From Bacteroidales bacterium (GTDB taxonomy: Bacteria > Bacteroidota > Bacteroidia > Bacteroidales > UBA12481): a DNA stretch of 32,042 nucleotides. The stretch is from the NCBI GenBank assembly GCA_012523435.1, contig JAAYIP010000094.1:1-32042 (forward strand). Direction: 5' to 3'. A program made the position numbers and the translations under genes. The notes beneath the pieces were generated by a model that was given only the letters and a program-made list of their open reading frames with translations, was not told the DNA's origin and made no database searches. This document shows, piece after piece, positions 17,251 through 25,388 of the stretch (position 1 is its first letter; every line of letters starts with the position of its first letter).

Positions 17251-20200
17251 ATGAGGATTATTGTAACCAGAAAAGTCCTGATCTCCATGGTCTTTCTCGG
17301 GCTAACCCTGCTCGGGATAGTATCCTACCGGCAACTACAGGTTGAACTGTTTCCAAATGCCCAGGCACCCTACCTGGTGGTGCAGGTTTCTTCGAATGTC
17401 GAAGTGGACCCGGCTTATATGGAGCGTCAGGCAGTGATCCCCCTGGAGGGAGCTATTGGTGGATTGCAGGGAATCGAAGAGATTTCGTCAACCGCATCCC
17501 AAAGAAGGGGAACGATCACCATTTCTTATACACCAAAGACAGATCTTAAATACGCTCAGCTCAAGCTACAAGAGCGGATTAATGAAGTCAAAGGCTCCAT
17601 CCCGGAAGAGTTTCAGGTGATGGTGGTCAAAGTCGACCTCGAACAGATGGCTAACCAGGCTATGGCGCTCGAAGTGAGAGGTACAGGCGGCGTTAATCGG
17701 ATCAGACAGATCGCTGACGAAAAAATCAAACCCAGGCTTGAGAATATTGACGGAGTGGCCGGCATTACCGTTTACGGTGGTCAGGAGAAAATGCTGGAGG
17801 TGACACTCAATCGCGATGCCTGTGAGGCCTACGGAATCACTCCCTATCAGGTCAGAAATGCCATAAGCCAGAACGGGCGCGACCGTACCTATGTCGGCCG
17901 GGTGTTCCAAAGCAACCGCATGCATTTTGTTCATGTGATGGCCGAATATACCGATGCCCGCGAAATAGAAAATATAGTCGTCAGGGAAGCCGGACCAGTT
18001 TTGCTTCGCGATGTAGCCTCGGTCTATTTTGGCGTGAAGGAGGAGACCTCTTTTTCGCGGGTTAACGGCCTCGAATCGGTTACCATTAACCTGGTTGGAG
18101 ACTCCCAGGTCAACCTCATCGACCTGTCCGATTCAGTCAAGGAAATGGTTAATCAGCTGAATAAGGAGTTTGAACCCCTGGAAATTGAGATTATGATCCA
18201 GGAGAATATGGCCGAGATCATGGAGGAGAATATCAAACAGATTGTTAATCTGGCCATTACGGGTGGTGCTATTGCGGTTTTTATCCTTTGGATCTTCCTG
18301 AAGAATGTCCGCCTGGTGACCAGCATTGCACTTTCTATTCCAATTTCGGTTTACGTTGCCTTTAACTTTTTCTATGCCGCGGGGATTTCTATCAATAGCC
18401 TGACACTAGTTGGTATGGCACTGGCAATTGGGATGCTGGTGGATAACAGTGTGGTTGTTCTGGAAAATATATACCGGCATGCGGCCGGGCGAACCCATCC
18501 GGATATTGCTGTGGTGAAGGGTACGCGGGAGGTTTGGAGGTCAATCCTGGCGTCAACACTGACCACAATCACAGTTTTTCTCCCCTTCCTCTTTTCCGAT
18601 AACTACATGATCCGCATCCTCGGAAGTAACATCGGGATATCCATCATCTCAACACTACTGGTTTCGATGATGGTTGCCCTGTTGCTGATCCCCATGCTGA
18701 CCCACCTGATCCTCCAGCGCCAACCAGATAAACGTCCGGTAATCTTTGAGAAAGTTTCGCTTCATAAACGATTGATTCAGTTTTATCTGCTCATTCTCAA
18801 GTCTAGCATGAGAAATCCGGCTGCTACAATTGTCGGAGCCCTGGTGCTGTTTTTTGTGAGCCTCTTCGGGGTTCTCGCGATCTCAACCAATACACTGCGA
18901 GAAGCCGAGACCCGTGAGCTACGTTTGGCAATTACGATGCCTCAGGGAACCACCCTGGAGGTAACCGATCTTGCAGTGAAGGCCATGGAAGAACGACTCA
19001 TGGAGATTCCGGAGCGAGAGGAGATCGTCACCGAAACACAGGAAGCTCAAGCGACTGTTCGTATTAAACTGGTGGAGAAGTTCGAGAAGGTGGCCGACAG
19101 GAAACTCCCAGAAATTAAGTCAGATATAGAGAAAAGAATCCGGAATATCCCCAACGTTGAATACGAATTTCAGCAGTTTTCATCCAGTGGTGGTTTCTCT
19201 GCAGGAGGGGCTGGCGGTGGCGGAGGCCAGTCGGGCGGAGGCCTGGAATCATTCCTTGGCGTTGGCATTCAACAAGAAAGAGTTATCATTAAGGGTCAGG
19301 ATTTTGATATGATGAAATCTGTGGGTGAAGACCTCACCTACTACCTGGAAGATCTGCCCACCATTCAACAGGCAAATTTAGGAGTTCAGGATAACCGACC
19401 AGAAGTGAGAATGGCGTTCAACACCAGAGAGATGGGAGAGAGAGATGTCCCCCTTAACTCGGTGACATCAGAACTCAGCTCATTCCCAACCGAATTCAGC
19501 ACGGGCGTTACTTTTAAAGAAGGAACTGAAGAGTACGATATCCTGATAAAATATGACCTGCCGGATGATGAGGAGGAGAGAACACGTACCATGGCCGATC
19601 TCCAGGAGATGGATATTCCGTCAAGCACCGGTGCTCGCCATCGGCTTACCGACCTGGCCAATATCTATTTCGCTTTTGGAATGGGTAATATCAACAGATT
19701 AAACCAGGAAAAGCAGATTCAAATCACCTACCGGTTTGATGCTGAGACAAATGCATCAAAACCAGTGCTTGAAGCAGCCAGAGAAGAGGTGGATGCCCTG
19801 GTTGCCAGCTTGATTGTTCCAGCTGGGATCGCCATTGAAGTTCAGCATGAAGAGAACGAGTTTAAGGATTTCTATTTTCTGATAGCTGCTGCCTTTATCT
19901 TCATTTTCATGATCATGGCAGCGGTTTTCGAGTCTATTAGCACCCCTTTTGTACTGCTATTTTCGATACCGTTGGCAGGCATCGGTTCATTCCTGGCCAT
20001 TTTACTTACCAACAACTCCCTGATCAATGCCAATACCCTGACTGGTTTCATTATTCTGATTGGTATTGTGGTGAATAACGGTATTATCCTGATCGACTAT
20101 ACTAATGTGTTGAGGAAACAGGGATTTCGTAGAAGCAGAGCACTGATGGTAGCTGGTTTGGCACGGCTACGCCCTATTCTGATAACTGCGGCTACCACCA

Positions 20201-21987
20201 TAGTGGCTATGTTGCCGCTGGCCCTTGGTAAATCGGAGTATGTCAGCCTCATCGGAGCACCTTTTGCCATCACGGTAATCGGAGGCCTTGCCCTGAGTAC
20301 GATTCTTACACTGGTTTTCATTCCCACCCTCTATTCGGGACTGGAAAATTCCCTGAAATGGATGCGGGATCAGTCGACGGGCACCAAGATATTTATGTAC
20401 ACTACCATCCTGCTGCTGGCAGTGCTAATCTATTTCCAAATCCACACCTTTATCTGGCAGCTGGTGCTGATGCTCCTGGTGATTCTCGGCGTCCCGGCAT
20501 CTACCTGGTTCCTGCGTAATAGTCTGAAAAAGGCTAGCTCGAAGGTTATCGCTGATGATGAACCCATTCTAATCCAGATTCAAAACCTGGTGAAGATTTA
20601 CGAGCGCGACAACCGCTTTACCCGTCAGTGGAAAGCCGGTACTGCTATCCGTCGACGCCTTGGAATCGAAAAAGAGGTTACCTCCTGGAAAGACCTGGAA
20701 AACCTGGTTTGGCAGCTGCCACTGCTGGGCTTCCTGATCTTCTTTGTCTATTTCTACCTTGAAGCAGGAATCTGGATCCTACTGCTGAGTTTTGCGATTT
20801 GGTTCTCATTGTTAGGCATTCAACAATCAGTCAATCAGTTAATTAATTACAAGAAGAGCATAGGTAAAGGTATTTGGCGACTGGTGCCTAAAGGGCTCTC
20901 CAAATGGATTGGGGCATTGATTCTATGGGGATTCCCGGTATTTAGCCTGGTGGTTTTTCATCAACGCTGGGGAAATATCGCTTTGGAGGTGATCATTGGT
21001 GTCTTGTGGTTCTTAGGGATCATTGTGTTCCTGACCTCTAATCGTTTGATGCGTGAAAAAGTCAATATCAACCGACTGAAAGGCCGATTTGCTGTTATTC
21101 GTCGCCGGTGGTACCAGTTGGTTCAATCTATCCCAGTTATCGGGAAAAAGCGTAAGCCATTCAAAGCACTTAAGGGTGTTTCAATGGAGATTGGGAATGG
21201 CATGTTTGGATTGCTGGGGCCTAATGGTGCCGGGAAGACAACCTTGATGAGGATCATCTGTGGCATCCTGGAGCAGAGTTATGGGAAGATTTGGATAAGT
21301 GGAATCGATACGCAGGAGAAACGGGAAGAGCTTCAAGGGCTGATTGGCTATTTGCCGCAGGAGTTTGGAATGTACGAAAACATGACTTCTGAAGAATACC
21401 TTAGTTACCAGGGAATTCTAAAGGGGATCAAAGATCCTGCTCTTCGTTCCGAACGGGTTGAATATGTGCTGAAAGCAGTGCATAAGTTCGATCGAAAAGA
21501 TGAAAAAATTAGTAGTTACTCGGGCGGGATGAAACAACGAATAGGGATTGCACAGATTCTGCTGCATTTACCAAGAATACTGGTAGTAGATGAACCCACG
21601 GCCGGTCTTGACCCACGTGAACGAATTCGTTTCCGTAATCTACTGGTTGAGCTTTCCAAAGAGCGCGTGGTGATCTTCTCAACCCACATTATTGAGGATA
21701 TTTCAAGCTCCTGTAATCGTGTCGCTGTGCTCGACCGTGGAGAGATGGTGTACCTGGGCGTTCCTGAAGCAATGGCACGTACCGCTGAGGGACACGTCTG
21801 GCAGGTGGAAGTCAGCCTCGCTGAGTTTGACAAACTGTCTGAGGAGTACAAGATTGTCCATCATATGAGAGACGGCAAGAAAATTCGGGTCCGCCTCCTA
21901 GCCGAGAAGCCTCCTATGCCGGATGCCATCCCGGTGAAACCATTGCTGGAAGATTCCTATTTATGGTTACTGAAGAAAGTGATCTGA
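17251..21987 (+). CDS. RND efflux pump fused to a C-terminal ABC ATPase domain
   Basis: This 1578-residue protein joins two transporter classes. Residues 1 to about 1035 are a full RND pump: TM4 reads GMLVDNSVVVLENIYRH (394-410) and TM10 GIVVNNGIILIDYTN (938-952), with a glycine-rich loop at 645-664. Two further helices follow (about 1047-1063 and 1067-1087). Then come LIQIQNLVKIYER (1107-1119), like a beta-1/A-loop of an ABC domain; about four helices (1152-1170, 1172-1190, 1219-1237, 1243-1262); and the rest of the ABC domain from 1303: Walker A GPNGAGKT (1323-1330), Q-loop YLPQE (Q1370), signature YSGGMKQR (1423-1430), Walker B ILVVDE (1443-1448), H-loop STHI (H1479). All ATPase motifs are intact. 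Helix parity keeps the ABC part cytoplasmic. The frame is continuous, with no internal stop or obvious recent junction. The ABC-2 permease gene follows after 1 base. Confidence 0.92.
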   Translation: MRIIVTRKVLISMVFLGLTLLGIVSYRQLQVELFPNAQAPYLVVQVSSNVEVDPAYMERQAVIPLEGAIGGLQGIEEISSTASQRRGTITISYTPKTDLKYAQLKLQERINEVKGSIPEEFQVMVVKVDLEQMANQAMALEVRGTGGVNRIRQIADEKIKPRLENIDGVAGITVYGGQEKMLEVTLNRDACEAYGITPYQVRNAISQNGRDRTYVGRVFQSNRMHFVHVMAEYTDAREIENIVVREAGPVLLRDVASVYFGVKEETSFSRVNGLESVTINLVGDSQVNLIDLSDSVKEMVNQLNKEFEPLEIEIMIQENMAEIMEENIKQIVNLAITGGAIAVFILWIFLKNVRLVTSIALSIPISVYVAFNFFYAAGISINSLTLVGMALAIGMLVDNSVVVLENIYRHAAGRTHPDIAVVKGTREVWRSILASTLTTITVFLPFLFSDNYMIRILGSNIGISIISTLLVSMMVALLLIPMLTHLILQRQPDKRPVIFEKVSLHKRLIQFYLLILKSSMRNPAATIVGALVLFFVSLFGVLAISTNTLREAETRELRLAITMPQGTTLEVTDLAVKAMEERLMEIPEREEIVTETQEAQATVRIKLVEKFEKVADRKLPEIKSDIEKRIRNIPNVEYEFQQFSSSGGFSAGGAGGGGGQSGGGLESFLGVGIQQERVIIKGQDFDMMKSVGEDLTYYLEDLPTIQQANLGVQDNRPEVRMAFNTREMGERDVPLNSVTSELSSFPTEFSTGVTFKEGTEEYDILIKYDLPDDEEERTRTMADLQEMDIPSSTGARHRLTDLANIYFAFGMGNINRLNQEKQIQITYRFDAETNASKPVLEAAREEVDALVASLIVPAGIAIEVQHEENEFKDFYFLIAAAFIFIFMIMAAVFESISTPFVLLFSIPLAGIGSFLAILLTNNSLINANTLTGFIILIGIVVNNGIILIDYTNVLRKQGFRRSRALMVAGLARLRPILITAATTIVAMLPLALGKSEYVSLIGAPFAITVIGGLALSTILTLVFIPTLYSGLENSLKWMRDQSTGTKIFMYTTILLLAVLIYFQIHTFIWQLVLMLLVILGVPASTWFLRNSLKKASSKVIADDEPILIQIQNLVKIYERDNRFTRQWKAGTAIRRRLGIEKEVTSWKDLENLVWQLPLLGFLIFFVYFYLEAGIWILLLSFAIWFSLLGIQQSVNQLINYKKSIGKGIWRLVPKGLSKWIGALILWGFPVFSLVVFHQRWGNIALEVIIGVLWFLGIIVFLTSNRLMREKVNINRLKGRFAVIRRRWYQLVQSIPVIGKKRKPFKALKGVSMEIGNGMFGLLGPNGAGKTTLMRIICGILEQSYGKIWISGIDTQEKREELQGLIGYLPQEFGMYENMTSEEYLSYQGILKGIKDPALRSERVEYVLKAVHKFDRKDEKISSYSGGMKQRIGIAQILLHLPRILVVDEPTAGLDPRERIRFRNLLVELSKERVVIFSTHIIEDISSSCNRVAVLDRGEMVYLGVPEAMARTAEGHVWQVEVSLAEFDKLSEEYKIVHHMRDGKKIRVRLLAEKPPMPDAIPVKPLLEDSYLWLLKKVI

Positions 21988-21988
21988 C

Positions 21989-22705
21989 ATGTTCAAGAAA
22001 AGAATACAAATAATCTGGAACTGGATCTTTAATATGGTCCGGTATTACCTGAAAGTCATATTCGCGGGGAAATTTATCTGGTTTCTTCTCGCCTCATTGG
22101 GATTTTTTGTCATCGTATTGCTGATCACACTGTTTTCTGGCAATACCATCCACTCCGGTGTGGTTTATGAATTACTCTTATACCCGGGATTGCTTTTGGT
22201 ATTCTACCCGATAGTCTTTGGGATACAGAATGATGAGGATACCCGGATACTGGAAATCCTATTCGGCATACCTAATTATCGGTACAAAATCTGGCTTGTC
22301 CGTTTGATCTTGATCTATTTTGTGGTATTCCTGATTCTTCTCCTGCTGGCTATGTTCGGCTCCTGGGCTATCGTGGATTTCTCCGTTTTTAATATGGCTT
22401 GGCACCTGATGTTCCCAATCTTTTTTATGGGTACTCTGGCCTTTCTTCTGTCTACTTTTATTAAGAATGGAATTGGCACAGGCGTAGTCCTGATCATTAT
22501 CGGGGTATTTTTTCTGATTCTGGCTGATGCGATCGCCCGAAGCAAATGGAACCTTTTCCTTAATCCCTTCACCATCCCTGATGGAATGAGTGAAACAGCC
22601 TGGAAATCAATTGTTCAGGACAATCGAATCATTCTGTTTGTCGGAATGATTCTATCTCTTTTAGGAGGCCTGACAAGCCTTCAGAAGCGAGAACGGTTTA
22701 TTTAG
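21989..22705 (+). CDS. ABC-2 type transporter permease
   Basis: The 238-residue protein is almost entirely hydrophobic, with about six membrane helices (near 30-50, 60-80, 102-124, 138-157, 163-183, 212-231) and no enzymatic motif. The loop GIQNDEDTRILEILFGIPN (78-96) between helices 2 and 3 fits the amphipathic coupling region of ABC-2 permeases such as NosY, where it contacts the ATPase. Its gene begins one base after the RND-ABC fusion ends, so the fused ATPase is its most likely partner. It lacks the large periplasmic extension of the other permease in the operon. It is the last gene of the operon and converges on the M64 peptidase gene with 14 bases between stops; no hairpin is obvious. 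Confidence 0.85.
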   Translation: MFKKRIQIIWNWIFNMVRYYLKVIFAGKFIWFLLASLGFFVIVLLITLFSGNTIHSGVVYELLLYPGLLLVFYPIVFGIQNDEDTRILEILFGIPNYRYKIWLVRLILIYFVVFLILLLLAMFGSWAIVDFSVFNMAWHLMFPIFFMGTLAFLLSTFIKNGIGTGVVLIIIGVFFLILADAIARSKWNLFLNPFTIPDGMSETAWKSIVQDNRIILFVGMILSLLGGLTSLQKRERFI

Positions 22706-22719
22706 AGGAGAGCGATCCG

Positions 22720-23991
22720 TTATTTGGTATAGTAGTCGATCATCTCCTGGATCGTTTTCTGGCATACCGGGCAGAAGGGATCATTAATCCAGTTCATCTT
22801 GCACTTATTCATCGGGCTGTAAATCCCTTTGGCACTATACAGACCACCTTCGTATGCACCTACAACTCCTTTGTATTGATGGGTACGCGGAGTAGGAATC
22901 GGGGTGCCGGGCTTAACCATCGACTTCCACTTTTTATTGAAATCAACCAAAGTGGTTACATTGGGCTGAATTGGCTCAACCGTCAAATCAACGTAATCAC
23001 TGTAAGCAACATCACTGGTGTAATACTCGTCGGCTAACCAGGTGAAGCTGTGCCCAAACTCATGCACAAAGACCCCAACCGATTGTGGATTATAGGCAGT
23101 AAAGCAGCCGTAGTAGTTGTAAACCCCACCTCCACCATATTTGTCCGAATTGACCAGAATAATGATGGCATCGTAAGGGGCGTTGGCCGCAACATCACGA
23201 ACCGACTTGATGTCGTATGTCATGTTATAACGCTCACTGTCAAAGGTATAGAAGCTAGTATTCAGCAATGTTTCTTTGTAAATACCCTTGCCAGGGATAT
23301 CCGTTCCGGATTCGACTGACGGGGCCTCTACTAACCAAATATTAAACTTGTCCTCATTGGCGGTGAAGGGCGCAGAATCAAATAGCCCTTTCGAAAACTT
23401 CTTCACCGACTCCCGGAACTGATCCATCTCCCCCGCGGTAAAACCATCCGGCAGAAAAACAATATCAATCTTTTTGGTAGGATCTCCTGAATCGTGAACC
23501 ATGTAAGCCTTGTACACCGGTCCGGCTTCTTTCTTGATGAAATAGTCTTTAGGATCTATCTCATATTCAAATACTTTCTGGAGCTTTGTCTTGCGGTCCC
23601 GAGTTAATAATCGCAGCTTAACCGGATTTTTCGGGTAGGGTAACAGTACGGTTTCATAAAAACACCGCGAGGTCACCTTGGATTCAGCCGTGGATTGCCA
23701 TTCGCTAAAAAGCCCTGCATAGCCCCGCGAGTAGATCATCTTCTTCGATGTTTTATCATACACCTCAACCCGATATTCGCCCCAAGGAAAAGGATCAATA
23801 AGCCTGGTACGGGTCCCCGACCATTTGCCCTCCTGCCTCATGCCCTCAAAATAGACCTGCTCCGAGGTGGCAGTACCGCAGCGTTGGTAATCGAACCGTA
23901 ACGTGTTGTCGGTGAAGTAATCTTCATATCGAATCTGAGCCTGGCCAACGGTAAACGTCAGGCTGAGGAGCAAAAGAATCAGTTTGACCAT
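22720..23991 (-). CDS. secreted M64-family (IgA peptidase type) zinc metallopeptidase
   Basis: I start this 423-residue protein at ATG 23991-23989 because that gives a clean signal peptide (MVKLILLLLSLTFTVGQAQ); the longer frame reaching 24126 has a non-secretory N-terminus and would overlap the divergent channel gene. Residues about 20-140 fit the M64 N-terminal beta domain. The catalytic domain (about 155-423) contains IDIVFLPDGFTAGEM, the zinc motif HEFGHSFTWLADEY (H310, E311, H314, with D321 as probable third ligand) and a C-terminal cysteine pair NDPFCPVC. M64 peptidases include the Clostridium ramosum IgA protease and many Bacteroides proteins, but the substrate here is not known. It is probably exported through the Sec pathway; no sorting domain is visible. 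Confidence 0.9.
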   Translation of the reverse strand: MVKLILLLLSLTFTVGQAQIRYEDYFTDNTLRFDYQRCGTATSEQVYFEGMRQEGKWSGTRTRLIDPFPWGEYRVEVYDKTSKKMIYSRGYAGLFSEWQSTAESKVTSRCFYETVLLPYPKNPVKLRLLTRDRKTKLQKVFEYEIDPKDYFIKKEAGPVYKAYMVHDSGDPTKKIDIVFLPDGFTAGEMDQFRESVKKFSKGLFDSAPFTANEDKFNIWLVEAPSVESGTDIPGKGIYKETLLNTSFYTFDSERYNMTYDIKSVRDVAANAPYDAIIILVNSDKYGGGGVYNYYGCFTAYNPQSVGVFVHEFGHSFTWLADEYYTSDVAYSDYVDLTVEPIQPNVTTLVDFNKKWKSMVKPGTPIPTPRTHQYKGVVGAYEGGLYSAKGIYSPMNKCKMNWINDPFCPVCQKTIQEMIDYYTK

Positions 23992-24037
23992 GGTAGTAGT
24001 TTTTACTATTTTTAAACAGTAAAGGTAAATTACATTG

Positions 24038-24045
24038 TATTTTTG
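24038..24045 (+). promoter_or_regulatory. -7 element of a probable promoter for the mechanosensitive channel operon
   Basis: TATTTTTG matches TAnnTTTG and ends 30 bases before the channel gene ATG. No clear TTTG is found at the -33 distance. Just upstream, TTTACT (24002-24007) and AGTAAA (24018-24023) form a 6-base inverted repeat between the divergent genes that could be an operator or chance in AT-rich DNA. Confidence 0.4.
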
Positions 24046-24075
24046 CCAAAAGGATTTTAAAACTTCAAGCTGATT

Positions 24076-25386
24076 ATGGGTGAGCACCTGAGACAATTCT
24101 TTAAAATGATTTCCGATTGGATGCATTCCTGGGGTTTAACGGGTCCTACCGGGCAGATTCTTCATGTTGCTATTCTCATGGTCCTGCTGATCGGCTTGGG
24201 ATTGCTAATCGACAGGCTAACCCGCTGGATCCTGACAACCATCATTCACAGGATCGTGATAAAATCGACCACCCGATTCGATGATATCCTGCTCGAAAAG
24301 GGAGTTTTTAAACGTTTGAGCCGCTTGGTGCCTGCACTGATTGTCTATTACATGATCCCACATGTATTTCAGGGAGTCTTCCCCTCAACTGGCGATACAG
24401 TATTAAATCAGATTATTATTCAGTGGGTTGAGCTTTTCCAGGATTTCACCTCCACCTTTATGGTTGTTGTCGGGATATTGGTGGTATTCTCGCTACTGGA
24501 TGCAGGTAATCAACTCTACAATCAATCCGATATCTCCGGGAGGGTTCCCATCAAAGGATACATCCAGCTTGTTAAGGTCATTATGGTGATTATCGCCCTG
24601 GTTTGGATCCTCTCTCTCTTTTTTAACTTCGAGCTCAAAGGATTTTTTACCGGCTTGGGCGCCTTTATGGCCGTACTCATGTTGGTATTCAAGGATACCC
24701 TTCTCGGACTGGTGGCCTCTATTCAATTATCAGTCAACCGGATGATCCGGATTGGCGACTGGGTAACCATCCCTTCACGAAATGCCGACGGAGTTATTCA
24801 GGATATTACGGTCAACGTTGCCAAGGTGGAGAATTTTGATAAAACTATCATCACATTCCCAACTTACGCCTTGGTGTCTGAACCAGTGCAAAACTGGCGG
24901 GGTATGAAAGAGGCCCAGGGGCGTCGAATCAAACGCTCCATTAACATCGATATGGCCACCGTCCATTTTTGCCCCGATGAACAGTTGGATCAATTTGAAG
25001 GAATCGATCTTATTCGAGATTATATCCAGACCAAGAGAAGAGAGTTTGCCGAGCTGAACAAGGAAACCGGTGTCAATAATGATAATCTGGTTAACGGTAT
25101 TCGTCTGACTAACCTCGGAATCTTCAGAATGTATCTGGAGTATTACTTGATCAACGAGCCTAGGATTCATACTGATATGACGTTTATGGTCAGGCAGTTG
25201 CAGCCCACAGAAAAGGGCATTCCACTAGAGGTGTATGCTTTTAGTAAAACCACGGTTTGGCAGACCTATGAACAAATACAATCTGATATTTTCGATCATA
25301 TCCTTGCTGTGCTGCCTCAATTCGGACTCAAAGTGTTCCAGAATCCAACTGGTTTCGATTTTAGACAGATAGCCAGTAAAGCCTGA
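24076..25386 (+). CDS. MscS-family mechanosensitive ion channel, YbdG/MscM-like
   Basis: The 436-residue protein has five likely membrane helices (near 28-47, 84-100, 125-143, 163-183 and the pore helix about 193-218, GLGAFMAVLMLVFKDTLLGL) followed by the cytoplasmic beta domain and a C-terminal alpha/beta region. The sequences MIRIGDWVTIPSRNADGVI and DKTIITFPTYALVSEPVQN, then WRGMKE and RRIKRSINIDM, are characteristic of the YbdG subgroup, which gives miniconductance mechanosensitive activity in E. coli. It likely protects against osmotic downshock at the inner membrane. It is the first gene of a unit with the GWxTD lipoprotein, 2 bases downstream. The family is confident; subgroup naming is by motif resemblance. 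Confidence 0.92.
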   Translation: MGEHLRQFFKMISDWMHSWGLTGPTGQILHVAILMVLLIGLGLLIDRLTRWILTTIIHRIVIKSTTRFDDILLEKGVFKRLSRLVPALIVYYMIPHVFQGVFPSTGDTVLNQIIIQWVELFQDFTSTFMVVVGILVVFSLLDAGNQLYNQSDISGRVPIKGYIQLVKVIMVIIALVWILSLFFNFELKGFFTGLGAFMAVLMLVFKDTLLGLVASIQLSVNRMIRIGDWVTIPSRNADGVIQDITVNVAKVENFDKTIITFPTYALVSEPVQNWRGMKEAQGRRIKRSINIDMATVHFCPDEQLDQFEGIDLIRDYIQTKRREFAELNKETGVNNDNLVNGIRLTNLGIFRMYLEYYLINEPRIHTDMTFMVRQLQPTEKGIPLEVYAFSKTTVWQTYEQIQSDIFDHILAVLPQFGLKVFQNPTGFDFRQIASKA

Positions 25387-25388
25387 TC

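Noticed and set aside
23992-24126. 45-residue N-terminal extension of the M64 peptidase
   Set aside because: The extension overlaps the divergent channel gene and would bury an excellent signal peptide that begins at the ATG at 23991.
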